DNA of 64,000 nucleotides from Magnolia sinica (GCF_029962835.1 NC_080582.1:26420032-26484031); one strand, 5' to 3'; shown: positions 12,601-23,166, numbered from the stretch's first letter. Translations and numbers: made by a program. Notes: a model not told the origin generated them from the sequence alone.

Positions 12601-15600
12601 TTGTTTGGTGGTGGATTTCTCAAGGTACATCCTTCCCCTTTTTCATCTTCGAAAGGTATTCTTCTTATATCCTTCATCTCTCTTCTTCGAAAGGTATTGT
12701 TCTACTTCTCTTGTCTTCCTCTTTTCCTTCCCATTACAACATTCTAAACCCTAAATCTTCAATTTCTTTTTTTTTTTTCCAATTTCTAAAAAACCATAAT
12801 TCCAAAATCATCAATTCTCATAAACCCTAATTTCCTAATTTCAGATTTTTCCCTTCCTAACCCTAATCATAAAACCTACAAATTTGTCCATTGAGTGTGG
12901 AACGTGCCTATGCTAAATTGAAAGTTCTATCCTTCCATCAGCCCTAGTCGTAATTGATTAGTGTGATTTCTTAGCATGCGGACATGTGATTTAGGTTAAA
13001 TCAGATTTTATTTCCTATTGTTTACTCTTAATTACTTGGTAGGTTAGCCTCTTTTGTTAATTGAATCACTTTATGGACTCTTTCATAAATTCTATATTAT
13101 ATGTTAGCATTAAATCATGTGTCCCACATCATTATTTTTGAAAAAATGACGAAATTACCACCACCTCAAAATCTCTTACTCTCTGCAACCCAGAAACCAA
13201 CAAAAGAAAAAAGAAAAATGAAAAACCTGGCTCGATCCCCTTTCTCTATCACTCTTGATCCCGTTCTCTATCTCTCCTGATTTCCTCATTCCTTCCTTCC
13301 AACCTTCTCTCTTGACTTCTCACTCTCCTGTTACCTAGGGGAAAAAAGAGAACAAAGAAGAAAAGAAAAATAAGGTAGAAAGGAAGAAGAAATGTCAAAG
13401 GTAAATGAAATTTTCTTATTTTTCTTATATTTTTTGTTCCTCCCTCTAGATTTGGGAAAATTATTTTGTGCGGGCCCATCCATGTAATCTTCACCAACTC
13501 TTCAAAAAAAAAAAAAACCATTCATTTAATAGAATCATCTAATCTAAAAACCTAGGTTTTATCCATCCAAGTTGGAACCATCATATCAATAGTCAGTGAT
13601 TTAGTGATCTAGGTCGTCGACATGTCGGGCCTCACAGAGGATGAACCATGAACCAAAACTCCAAGATTGGGGAATCCTAGCCATCCACATTTTGGTTTTT
13701 CCCAATAGAGTGATGATTGTTGCTATAATTCTTTTTTAACCATCACATGGAATGCCACAAATTGAAGGGTGTATGTTTATCTATGGAGTAGAAATATGGG
13801 TATTTTCCATATGGGCATTTTCGTAATTTTCTAACAGTTGCTAACAGAAGCTGTATAAAACTTACTGCATGTGGGTATTTGCAATAGCCATGAATTGGCT
13901 ATGTCATTATTTGCAAAATTATTAATTTTTTGTGGGTGTTCATTAATACCCTATTATTTATATGGGTGTTCACAAAAACCCCTAAATTTTTGTACATGTA
14001 TTCAATCCCATATCATTGTGAGCCTAATGCTTAGGCCACTTATCTTAATGCTAATTCTACCTTCTTTTCCACCATAACTGAGTTTGAAATCCAAAAAGGT
14101 GCATTCTCATGTGAGATCTGTCATCATCAGTCCATTTATATCCTCGTGACTTTTTCGGCCTTCTCTTTTTTCATGTAGGATTTCACAAAGAAAGTTGGAA
14201 ATTCCTTTTTGATCAAATCCATTTATTCATCATAAATGACAAGGATGCAGTAACACCAATTCATTGTTTCGAACATTGTTTCTATAGTTTTGTGAAAACT
14301 AGCCATTTTATTTGCTGTACCATTGACACAATGTTCCATCTGTGGCAGATAATAAATATTTGGAAAGGCCCATTAGATGAGGTAGCTGTAGTGAAATGCA
14401 TTCAAGTTACACAGATTTAATACCATGATAGAATTCATGGTTTTAAATATCGGTTAGGACCGGCAGTATTAGCCATATTGGCCACCCTTGTTACACATTA
14501 TGGGGGTGAACAGTGAACCGATCTGCTATGTAAAAAATGGGCCATATCGGCTGATACAGCCATGGCAGCCCTGATTTTGGAAAATTTGATTTTCAATTAT
14601 TTTTTATTTTTTTATTTTTTTCCACAGGTTGGGCTATCTACTATGTAAAGGCCGCTTCGGCTGGCCTTCTTTTTTGAATCCTTTGTCTTTGAGGCATATT
14701 CTTTTCTTGCTTATTGCAAACTTTCTAATAGAGTGGCTGTTATCTCTCTTCTTTTTCTTTTTTTTTTTCCTTTTTTTCCCCCCGTTTTTCACTTCATTTG
14801 AACCGTGGAGGCTTAGAAACTAATTCCAGACTAGATTAGGCCTATTTGGAGGATCAAAACACAAGATTTGAGTGGTATTCAATGAATTGAAGCAGAATGA
14901 ACCATTTTTGGAAATATCAGAAGAAAGGGTAAACCATCACTTCCTTTTTCCCTTTTTTAGTTGTTTATTTACTTTAATGGCCCTAAATCCCCCAAATCAT
15001 GCTTGATTTGTGTTCAGTTAGGGCCTATTCAGTTGACATTCAGCTGGTTAAGCTGATGGACAAAATTCCTGTCAAAGAATGGTCTGATACACCATTGAAT
15101 CATCATCAATGTCTTATCCCAACTAATTGTGGTCAGCTACATGAATCAAAAGTTTCACATTGGCTGCCAGCCTGATGCAGCCATCCTTTATCTGGGCTTG
15201 GGACCGGTGATGAGAGCACAAAACTCCCACGAGCATTATTTTGCCTGTGTCGCCAATGTCCTAAATTCGATGCTTCTTCAGGTCATAATCAACCGTTCAG
15301 GCAGCTCATCTCTCCAGGGATTTGTACAGTAAGAAAAATATACCTACCAATCTGAAGTTAGATGTTCATATACATTTGAAAGAAAAAAAACTTCTCTGGC
15401 CTGGTTAATGTTTCTGATAAAAGAGAGGCAAGCTATGCAGCATTTTAAATGAAGAGAAACACTTGGCTTTTGATAGGAATTGAGCTTTAAAATTTTCAAA
15501 CCCATGATAAGATGACCGGATCATTCAACAGAAACCTTCATGATGAAATTGGATGAATCTCAATACATGGGAACAATTCGATAGATGAAACAAAAGCTTT

Positions 15601-18600
15601 GAATGTTATGTAATGGCAAATGGTTCAAGCACAACAATTTTTGATAATTCCGATGTTAAAAACACCACTGGATACATGTGAAACACACAGGAGGGAGGGA
15701 GGGAGAGATTCTGATGTTTTACATTGTCATTGTGAGGGAGGATTCTGATGTTTTACATTGTCATTGCAATTTTTTGGCATCCCTGTGGTCTATGTGAGGG
15801 GACTCTCTTGTCGTGTCTTTTAAGCCATATGGTCTACGCAAGGGGACCCACTCTTGTTGTTTCTTTTAAGCCTGGTTGTGAAAACTATTGGCTCATTATT
15901 TAGATGTGACATTCTTTTAGGAGGAAATGTGATAAGAAGTGTTTTTTGATTTCTCATCCCCCCTGTGGCTTGCATGAAATTGCTGTTGCAGAGGCTAATG
16001 AGGGTTAGGTTTAATCTTTGCGTATTCTTTTTTCCCTTAAAGTTGTTGATTGTAATCAACCTATGTGGTAGACTATTAGATGGAACTTGATCGTAATAAA
16101 CCTATGTAATAGTCTATTACAGTACTCTTGTTGGAGTTTTGTGCTCTCATCGTTGGTCCCAAGGCTGGATAAAGGAAGAGCATTGCATCAGGTTGGCAGC
16201 TGTTATCAAATTTATGCCATATCTTCCATTGTAAATCCAAACAATATGACATTCCAAACTCATACTAGGGCATTCCCTGTAAGAGACCTGCTGCATCAGA
16301 ACCCGGGTGTAGTGAGAAATGGGCAAGGCTTGGCAAGTGCATCCCTGACTTGATGACCTATGGTCTAACTGAAGGTCTGGCCCTTGAGTGGAATGGGGGA
16401 ACCTGATTCATGTAGCCAATCCCAATTAATTCGGATAAAGCTTAGATGATGATGATGATGTTCTTCTTTTTTCCTTTTCCTTTTTTTTTTTTTTTTCCTT
16501 AGTTAAATTATTTTCTCCTGTCTGCCAATGCGTTAATGTCAGCAACTGCTTGGGTTGTGATCACTTCACCTACTACCATCTAAGCAATTGAGTTCCATGT
16601 GGTGCACCTTGAAATATCTTGATTGACATTCAGTTCAAGTGGGAGAGGTTTCACTTGCAAGAGCAGGATTGTGATTCTATATGGGACACTTGAATATATT
16701 TTAAGGTGCTGAGAGGAAGATGCCCTTTTCTGAAGATGGGCCACATTAATAAAGGCACCGTTGCCCATCATGTGGTTGGTCTAGTATCACGTCATCTGTG
16801 GAAGAATAGCATTGGTTGTGTAGTTTGTGAGGAGTGTAGAGTCGCCTTTTGTGGTGTAGAACTAGGAGAAAATAGCACGAGCTAGCAGACTGATCCGAGG
16901 GCTGGAAGGCTAGGAGGGTGATCTTGAAGTTGGGATTCTACGAGACTTTAATCAGGCTTGGCTTAGCTAATGAAGGTGGCACATAACGAGCATCAAGTTG
17001 CAACTCAGGTTTCGTATATTCAGTTGGAAGTTGATTGGGTTAGCGCTGTCGAATGGATAGAATTCAGCTTTCAACAAATTTTTTTTTTTTTCATGCATAT
17101 TAGAGTTTGTTCCTCTATCTACTAGCAGGAAGTTCCCTTGACTTTTCTGTTTCCAGCTTTATTCAGAAGTCTGCGCTGAGACGTGGTTTGTGACTGGTTG
17201 GACGGAGTTATATGGAGTTAGGCACTCAAGCGATGCGATGAGCTTAGTCCAGGGTGGCAAATGGGTCAGACCATGTTGAGGCATGTACATGTCCAATCCA
17301 TAATCTAAGGATCTGAGTCTAGGCTTAGGTCAGCCCAAATTGGGCTTTGGCTGGGCCCCATCATCCAACTATCCAGCTCACCAAATTCAATTAAGTAGGG
17401 CGGATGGGCCTTCTTTTCAGGTCTTAAGGCAGATGCATGCGTAAGTCTAGCCTAGTTAATTGTTGGATGGCTGTATCCGAGTTGATAATATTTTTGCCTT
17501 CTAGAGAAGTTGATGGATGTTCATTTTGATTTGAGGCGATTACAATGTAGCTATTTCAAGGAGTCTAATGGGGTCTGCCCAGTAAAACCAATTTGGGGAA
17601 GCAAGTGTATTTTTCTCACTTGGCAGACTTGATCAAAGTAACTTTCCCATTCAATCAATGTCATACAAACTGGATGGTTTGAATCAAAGAGTTTCTGAAA
17701 TCAATATGTAGTGCATTTGATAGAGTTGACTTTGGATAACATGTCTCCAAGGAACCATGTTGATGAGATGACCGTAACCATCTCATCCTTGGTGCAGCAA
17801 ACATATGGTTATAAAAAGAGAGCCCAATGTTTGGAAGGTTACATCCTCTGATCAATATGAGCTCTTCATGGTGAGTCACCCACAAAATGTGGGTTCAACC
17901 TAGGGCTGCAACTTTGGTTTGGGTCAACCCATACTTGATTGACCCAACCCAAGATCAGGTCGGGTTCAGGTTGGAAAATTCCAACCCAATCTGAAATTGG
18001 GTTGTGTTCGGGTTGAGGAAATTTGGGTCGGGTTGGTTCGAGTTTGGAGAAATTTGGGTTGGGTGTGGATTGTGCACCTTGGGCTGGAATTTGGTTTGGG
18101 TCCTGTTGAGTTGGGTCGGGTTCAGGTTGACCCTCAACCTGAGCCAAACTTCCTGAGTTGCACCCTTAGTTGAGTCTAATTGATGATTAGAGCCCTCATG
18201 TCTAGAAGCACAGGGGTGCATGAAGAGGAAGGTGCACATGGATAAGGAGTCATTTCTTCACATTTATTGCAGTGGTCAAAATTTCTTTAGATGCATGTAA
18301 GTTAGAAGGATCCCTGTATTCTTCTTGTTCAAGAGAATGGGCATCAGGGCCAATCACAAGATCCTCACGGGTGCCAATATTAATGCTGGAATTATTGATT
18401 GGGCTTCAGCAGCCAAGTCATTACTTGTCAGCACGTACAGTAATGCTCTGCTTTTCAGTCTTGGCTTTTCTTATTTGATCAGACTGATTATAAAGCAGTC
18501 CCAAAAACAAGGAAAGCATCTCATCTTCCTTATGATGAATTTGAGTAATTTGTTTATGTGCTAAAATGTCTTCAAGTCATTACAAACTTTCCTGTTCTTT

Positions 18601-21600
18601 TCTTCTTTTCTAAAACATTCTGTATTAGTGAGTGAGATTTCTTTTTCTTATTCTGTTTTCTTTAACTATTAAATAGTTCCTTCTTCTTTTTTTTTTGTGT
18701 TTTACATAGTTTTTCGCCCCCTTTAACTAAAGGTTTGAGCCAATTTTCTATTTTAAAATTACTTTGTTCTTTTTGAATTTTTTGTTGGTTATCCTATCCA
18801 TCATATGCTGATCCTCTCAACTAACTAAATGCCAACTACTGCTATGGAATCTGTGATATTCAGCAAGTGAATGCAACCCCCAATCACAGACCCCAGAGGC
18901 CAAGTTGAAAGGCATAGGAAAACATTCAGGACAGCGATCAAACGATGCCTTTTGGACTCAAATCTATTAGATCTTGTTCTCAACCACCGCTTAAAAGATG
19001 TGCGCAACGTTTCACAATCATGCTTATTGGTTAATAATATGCTGATATGCAGTAGCGACTAGTGAAGGACCCCATAGTAATGATGTGGTAGTGGAGGTCT
19101 AATTGCCTGGCCTTTCTTGTTTCTACTTTGACTTCTATGAGATGACTTCTTTTTTTTTTTTGTTTTAACTTTCATTTTGTTGAACTTGGCATATTTAGAT
19201 GCCTCCAACTTGTGCTGTGCATAAAGTCAGGCATCTCAAGCCATCTTATATTTTCCCTTTGTCTTTTTAACTGTACTGTTTTTGTGGTAAATAGCTATCA
19301 TCTTTCTCATGTGGATCCCACTTTGAATTCAGATTACCATCTTTTACCCTTGTTACTTTTTATAAAATGATCCAGTAACTTCTCAAGCATGCAAAATGCT
19401 GGAAATGGATTCATTTTCATATTTTTGTCTTGGAGGTTGGCTTGAATGCATCCTGGCATATTGCAATATGATACATTGGGATTTTATCCATTGAAATTAG
19501 GTTTTTTAATGACCCAAACCATTTGTGTGATCAGGCTCCCCTTGGATGAGGAATGCTTGAAAAGTTTATCAGATTGAATATTTAACTCTTTGATTACCTT
19601 GGATGAGGAATGCTTGAAAAGTTTATCAGATTGAATATTTAACTCTTTGATTACACAAAGGTTTTGGTGATTGTCCATTTTTAAAGCAAAAGACTCAAAT
19701 TTCAAATGGTTGAAATAATCTAATATAGGAGATTTTATTTGTTGTCTATCCACCATACAATTTGAGGCTGATTGTATAAATGGTTTGGACCATTTAAAGA
19801 TGATCCAGTTTCAAAGGATAAAATCCTGATACATCACATTGCAATGAGTTGGGATGTATTCCAGCAAACCTCTTCATCTCAATATGTTTGATTCTGACAT
19901 TGGCATAAATTTGTATGGAAACATGTGAATGTTTCATCAAAGAGATCATTTTCCATTTTCTTTGTTTTTATGTCAGGCAATGTCCTTGTATAAATGATAG
20001 TACACAACTACAAATTATCGAATATAAACAAGAAAAGGTCGGGATATGCCCCATTAAGGCCTTAAATGGGGCACTTACTGGTTGTCACAGCACCTGCCAA
20101 TATGGCACACGTGTGCAAGATCTAAGTGGTTCATCAGGAAGGACATGCTTTAGATATTCTGGCCCAAAAAATCAGGTTGCTCTAACTCATAGGTGGACCA
20201 GTTTTCACCTATGAGTAGACGTACCTGATTATTTTTGCCAGGATATTGATGGTGGCCTACCTGATGAAACACTTGGAAATTGCATACATGTTCCATATTG
20301 GCATGTTTACTGGTGTGTTGACGGGCAGCATGGTACGTGTGCTTGTATGGAACATCCGATATGCATCAGATTGGCCCCACTGTAGATGCCTCAGCACAAA
20401 ATCATGCCGGTCCACTAATCTGCTGGACCTTGTATACAAAACAAATGGATGGCTAAATGTTGAGGTTGTCCTATCCATTTACTTTGGTCCATCTGATAAC
20501 TGCATCAGTTTGGCTTTTGCACCAGGGGATCTAGAGAGTGGAACCCATCTGATTGCTGGCTCTGATATTCCACATGATTCGCATGTTGGTACTTGCAGTT
20601 TCTATGGGACCATGGCTTCTACACATGCATGCAGGATTAGCAATCCCAACAGTAACCCATAAAACATCTAACCAATATGCACATTGCACAAATGAATGTA
20701 TGAACATCTCATGGAGTATTTGGTTGTATTTATTCATGTTTTAGCCTGTCCTGTCGATCATGCAGGTTCTATGTAGCAGAGGTCCTCCTTGCTCTGGAGT
20801 ACCTACACATGCTCGGAATTGTGTACCGTGACCTGAAGCCCGAAAATGTCCTTGTCCGAGAAGATGGCCACATTATGCTGTCCGACTTTGATCTCTCTCT
20901 CCGCTGTACCGTCAGTCCAACACTTGTCAAATCTTCGTCCATCGATTCCGACCCCTTGAGAAAGAACCCCGTCTACTGTGTCCAGCCTGCTTGCATCGAA
21001 CCTTCCTGTATTCAGCCATCGTGTGTGGCAGCCCCCACTTGCTTTGGTCCCCGCTTCTTCTCTAGCAAGTCCAAGAAGGACCGGAAACCGAAAAATGAAA
21101 TAGGAAACCAAGTAAGCCCATTGCCTGAGCTCATGGCTGAGCCAACTGGGGCCCGGTCCATGTCATTCGTTGGGACCCACGAGTACCTAGCGCCTGAAAT
21201 CATCAAAGGCGAAGGCCATGGGAGTGCTGTAGATTGGTGGACATTTGGGATCTTTCTCTATGAACTCCTGTTTGGCAAGACCCCGTTTAAGGGGTCAGGG
21301 AACCGGGCCACGCTGTTCAATGTTGTGGGCCAGCCTCTCCGATTCCCAGAGTCGCCAGTCGTCAGCTTCTCAGCGAGGGATCTGATAAGAGGGCTGCTTG
21401 TGAAGGAGCCACAGCACCGGCTGGCCTATAAGCGTGGAGCTACGGAGATAAAGCAACATCCGTTCTTCGAGGGCATCAATTGGGCTTTGATACGTTGTGC
21501 CAGCCCGCCAGAGATTCCGAAGCCAGTCGAGATTGAGCGGATCCCAGTGCCTGCGGCATCGACGAGCGAGAAGGTGGCCATCCCTGCTGTGGCCAATCAT

Positions 21601-21639
21601 AAGAGTTCTGATAATTATTTGGAATTTGATTTCTTTTAA
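3080..21639 (+). CDS. D6PKL: D6 protein kinase-like AGC-VIII Ser/Thr kinase, two exons
   Basis: Coding exons are 3080-4116 and 20766-21639. The splice AA|GTATTA ... TGCAG|G restores the AAG-TTC (K-F) junction and gives 636 residues. ATG 3080 is the first ATG after an in-frame TGA at 3044. Residues 1-240 are Ser/Lys-rich and probably disordered. The kinase domain runs from about 243 to 585: glycine loop GCGDIG (250-255), Lys272, helix-C Glu291, catalytic YRDLKPEN with Asp368, DFD at 386-388 in place of DFG (an AGC-VIII hallmark) and APE at 488-490. An insert of about 90 residues (390-478) separates DFD from the activation segment and has five CXX(X)P motifs (417-441) plus a basic patch. The protein ends in an FDFF hydrophobic tail resembling a PDK1-docking motif. 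Known family role: plasma-membrane kinases that phosphorylate PIN auxin exporters. It matches the D6PK/PVPK1/G11A group better than KIPK. All catalytic residues are present. Confidence 0.93.
5419..5491. mobile_element. Tiny 73-bp MITE hairpin
   Basis: The two ends are inverted copies of each other (GTGTTTGGTTGCACCAAAT and ATTTGGTGCAACCAAATGCAC), giving a near-complete hairpin. TAA flanks both sides, as expected of the 3-bp target duplication of PIF/Harbinger (Tourist) MITEs. There is no coding content. Confidence 0.6.
5690..6311 (+). pseudogene. L1-type LINE reverse transcriptase relic, part 1
   Basis: Frame-shifted reverse-transcriptase remnants are seen: [20 protein letters not shown] (about 5990-6055), then [12 protein letters not shown] (a decayed FADDT catalytic motif, about 6100-6140), then [20 protein letters not shown]. 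The relic runs up to a PVYY segment and stops at the edge of the inserted solo LTR. Several stops and frameshifts make it non-functional. The region before about 5900 is only tentatively part of it. Confidence 0.7.
6312..7624 (+). mobile_element. Solo LTR (Gypsy-like) inserted in the LINE relic
   Basis: The block starts TGATGAGG and ends CTGCATCA, with CTATG before it and CTATC after it (5-bp target duplication, 4 of 5 matching). Removing the block joins LINE codons PVYY to LSLPL, the expected conserved order, which fixes both edges. It contains an AT-rich leader, polyA-like stretches and pyrimidine-rich tails, and has no coding region. The ends resemble the LTR at 56474-57366 (TGATGC...GCATCA), so the same broad family is likely. 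Confidence 0.75.
7625..8090 (+). pseudogene. L1-type LINE relic, part 2 (RT end and zf-RVT)
   Basis: It continues the LINE after the solo LTR: LSLPL, then [15 protein letters not shown] (the conserved 'DFLWG' block), and further on a zf-RVT-like segment ([17 protein letters not shown] at about 7950-8005). Frameshifts are present. Much of the region between LGLPL and DFLWG is missing, so an internal deletion preceded or followed insertion of the LTR. Confidence 0.65.
8091..9285 (+). pseudogene. Second L1-type LINE 3' relic with tail
   Basis: RT motifs reappear after the zf-RVT of the previous relic, so this is a separate copy: [15 protein letters not shown] (decayed YADD box), [19 protein letters not shown], then [19 protein letters not shown]. 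The segment [11 protein letters not shown]...[10 protein letters not shown] is tandemly duplicated (about 8441-8560 and 8607-8735), each copy followed by a poly-T run. The unit closes with a T/G-rich 3'UTR and an A-rich tail at about 9258-9285, typical of an L1 3' end. Confidence 0.7.
9598..9633 (+). repeat. TC microsatellite
   Basis: About 18 TC units without interruption, inside the kinase intron. Confidence 0.9.
10174..10446 (+). repeat. Dispersed repeat family R1, copy A
   Basis: The G-rich unit starts TAATGCAGGGGCATTTTCAC and ends in a GAGCTTTTAGAGCAGGAGGT...CTGCATCA segment. It includes several GTGAGGCGG-type short direct repeats. Copy B follows after a 52-bp spacer and copy C lies at 46731-46983. 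It has no coding frame; the element class is unknown. Confidence 0.7.
10447..10498 (+). repeat. tRNA-like spacer between R1 copies
   Basis: The spacer reads TTGGTATAAGAGCAG followed about 15 bases later by GTGTTCGAGACTCC. These resemble a Pol III box A-like and box B pair, or a Met-tRNA primer-binding-like string. It is too short for a tRNA and lacks a cloverleaf. It may be the head of a SINE joined to R1. Assignment is tentative. Confidence 0.35.
10499..10730 (+). repeat. Dispersed repeat family R1, copy B
   Basis: It follows the layout of copy A from TAATGCGGGGGCATTTTCAC to GTCTTGCATCA, in the same orientation, with scattered substitutions and a shorter middle. The tandem arrangement with copy A suggests local duplication or head-to-tail insertion. 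Confidence 0.7.
10965..11872 (-). pseudogene. RTE-clade LINE 5' half (endonuclease) relic
   Basis: Read on the minus strand, 11872 to about 11640 is a leader containing ACCCGGGTATGGTGAGAAAT. Next come decayed endonuclease blocks: [54 protein letters not shown] and EDMDGLM. The order and wording match the APE-type endonuclease of RTE LINEs. Stops and frameshifts are frequent. The reverse transcriptase is not found next to it, so the copy is partial. Confidence 0.72.
12040..13130 (+). mobile_element. Probable solo LTR related to that at 6312-7624
   Basis: It shares short blocks with the first solo LTR: GAAGACCCCACATGCAT, GATGCATGTGGG..TGCTTA, a later leader with AAACCCTAA-rich stretches, and a GAAAGTTCTATCCTTCCAT-like block near 12920. 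It ends near CCCACATCA. No clear target duplication was found, so both edges are approximate. There is no coding sequence. Confidence 0.45.
14440..14580 (+). repeat. Fragment with hAT-like subterminal motifs
   Basis: It contains ATATCGG, CCATATTGGCC, a TTATGGGGGTGAA block and GGCTGATAC. Similar wording occurs at 54826-55215 and in the termini of the hAT element at 58089-63576. It is likely a MITE fragment; edges are not defined. Confidence 0.35.
15140..15262 (-). repeat. RTE LINE head fragment
   Basis: The complement matches the 5' leader of the RTE relic (10965-11872) and the head of the short RTE element at 16130. It includes a GGGAGTTTTGTGCTCTCATC-like start and the GGATAAAGGATGG block. 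It is truncated after about 120 bases. Confidence 0.55.
16130..16460 (+). mobile_element. Short non-autonomous RTE-derived element (head joined to tail), copy 1
   Basis: The first half (16130-16340) matches the leader of the RTE LINE relic: GGAGTTTTGTGCTCTCATC, GGCTGGATAAAGGA, CAATATGACATTCCAAACTC and AACCCGGGTGTAGTGAGAAA. The second half ends in CCCAATTAATTCGGATAAAG followed by CTTAGATGATGATGATG, the style of RTE 3' ends with a short simple-repeat tail. No endonuclease or RT lies between. A second copy lies at 55226-55475. It probably depends on RTE machinery. Confidence 0.65.
16760..17740 (+). repeat. Dispersed segment R2, copy 1
   Basis: About 1 kb, similar almost throughout to 55480-56473: GTGGAAGAATAGCAT, GAGGAGTGTAGAGT, GGAGAAAATAGCA and CATACAAACTGGATGGTTTG occur in the same order. 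In both places it directly follows a short RTE-derived element, so the pair moved or duplicated together. No protein domain is recognised. Confidence 0.65.
17901..18168. mobile_element. hAT-type MITE, 268 bp
   Basis: The ends TAGGGCTGCAACT and AGTTGCACCCTTA are inverted repeats of the 'TAGGGNTGCAA' type common in hAT MITEs. The interior is a run of GGGTTGGGTC / CCAACCC imperfect repeats that fold back on each other. The 8-bp flanks (GTTCAACC and GTTGAGTC) match at only 5 positions, so the target duplication is weak. Confidence 0.6.
19444..19861. mobile_element. Fold-back MITE with an internal 57-bp tandem duplication
   Basis: The left arm GAATGCATCC...GATACATTGGGATTTTATCC is inverted at the right end (GGATAAAATCCTGATACATC...GGATGTATTC); the arms are about 80 bases. 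Between them a 57-bp unit (19540-19596) is repeated exactly in tandem (19597-19653). There is no coding capacity. Confidence 0.6.
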
Positions 21640-21880
21640 GTGATTTTTCTTGACTGATGCAATTTGTTGTATTGGGGAAAGAAGAGGTGGGGTGGTGAAG
21701 ATGGTGAAGATGATCATGATGATGAGGGATGGTGATGATGGATGGAGATGGTGGTGGTGGGGGGTTCTTATTAGATTTTGTTAAGATGTTGTCTTCTCTT
21801 GTTGTTGTTTTCTAAATGGAATTATCAGTTTCAAAATTTGTATTCTGAATGAATGCTGAAATGTTGTATTCTTAGTCTAT
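21640..21880 (+). other. 3'UTR of the kinase gene
   Basis: Sequence after the TAA at 21637. It has a GGTGATGATG-rich stretch, then T-rich and AATGAATG-type near-upstream elements at about 21848-21862 that could direct polyadenylation. The end is an estimate. From 21881 to about 22735 nothing specific is seen. Confidence 0.45.
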
Positions 21881-22737
21881 AATCATGAACGGATTTGATT
21901 CTCATCAACTCTTTTTTACATCTAGGTGTATGGTTGAACTTCTTTAGCTAGTTTTTGTGATCTAGTAGACAGTGATCCAGACTCTTGATTAGATGGGGCT
22001 TGCAGCGCTCTATTGGTGGAACCCAACCCTTCAATTACTGGCCTAAAAGTAGATGGTTCAGGGGAAAAAGAAAAAAGAAAAAAAATTTATTTGAAAGGTA
22101 AAATACTAGGAAATTGTTTGGAGGAAAAAAGAGAGGCTAAAAATCATGGATTTACGAACTAGACTGTTTTGACTTGTTTGAGTCCACTCGAGTCAGTTGC
22201 CCCCGACATGGATAGCTGAGTCTTAGTACATAGTAAAGGCGCGATTAGGATCTTCCAGTCCTACAAGAATTTTGCTGTATCATCCACCATTGTGGGTTTA
22301 ATGGCTATCTCCTGCATTCCAACCACGTGTGGCCCACCTTATGAGTAGACTGGCCAACTGATTTTTGGCTGAGGCTACTTGCATTGTGTGCCCTCACCAA
22401 TTGAAGGCTTGGATCTTACTCATATTGGCACATGCGGTTTTGGATCTGTATGTGTATACTTTGTAAAACAAAGAAAATATACAATGTGGAATTTTTGCTT
22501 TTGCTTTCTGATGGAAAATATATACGCTTGGACCTGTGATTTTTCATTTTCATTGTAGTGGCTAAGATTATCAAAGAGGGGTTACAGTGTGGCATGGCCC
22601 ATTCCATTCCATGATGGGATTTGAACCACATCGGGTCAACTATGCAAAAGCCGGCTCCACCTATTCCAATGCTCGGTCAGACAAATGAACCAGGACATGA
22701 ACAGTTGGGTCTTCCAAATTTGATAAACACTGCCCTG

Positions 22738-22868
22738 TTTGGCAGGCGCCTAAAAATGAGTTCATCACCTTTTAATTTTAATTAACGGTAAGTATGTATT
22801 AGAGGTCTCTAATACATTATTATCTTTATTTAAAATGAGATGAATTCATTTTTAGGTGTCAGGTTTAT
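22738..22868. mobile_element. Small MITE hairpin
   Basis: The arms GGCGCCTAAAAATGAGTTCATC and GATGAATTCATTTTTAGGTG form an inverted pair, and the interior contains the palindrome TGTATTAGAGGTCTCTAATACA-like core. AT-rich and non-coding. No clear target duplication was found. Confidence 0.5.
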
Positions 22869-23166
22869 TTTGTTCCTGAATTTTTCTTTTTTCATGTAAT
22901 CACTAGATTCATTTTTAGAAAATTAGGAACTCGAACCTGGTTCAGTTGACTCTTGATTAGTCAAGAGACTCAAGACTTAGCTGAGTTGACCATATTACAA
23001 GTATGTGCGGAAGAGTGAGCTCTCAAGATCTGACGGTCTACACGATATGAGACCTTTACAAAGCTAAAGATGAACGGTCCAGATCTAGTGGTCTGCCTAA
23101 CCACTACTGGAGCAGATGAGTCTAATCACCCTTATGATTCTACGGTATAAATGGCCTTGGATTACG

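Larger units (their letters stand above)
4117..20765 (+). other. 16.6-kb coding intron of the kinase gene, filled with repeats
   Basis: GT at 4117 and AG at 20765 give a canonical intron in phase 2. It falls between the HFTEQAVK and FYVAEVLL segments of the kinase domain. Reading through the donor hits a stop at 4178-4180, so retention would truncate the kinase before the catalytic loop. Annotated repeats inside are listed separately. Stretches where I see nothing specific: 4182-5400, 9290-10170, 10735-10960, 13135-14435, 14585-15135, 15265-16125, 16465-16755, 18170-19440 and 19865-20760. The last one contains diverged dispersed repeats and no coding motif. Confidence 0.88.

Noticed and set aside
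20246..20662. 138-codon frame just before kinase exon 2
   Set aside because: No recognised domain; sequence is of the dispersed repeat type and both strands are open.
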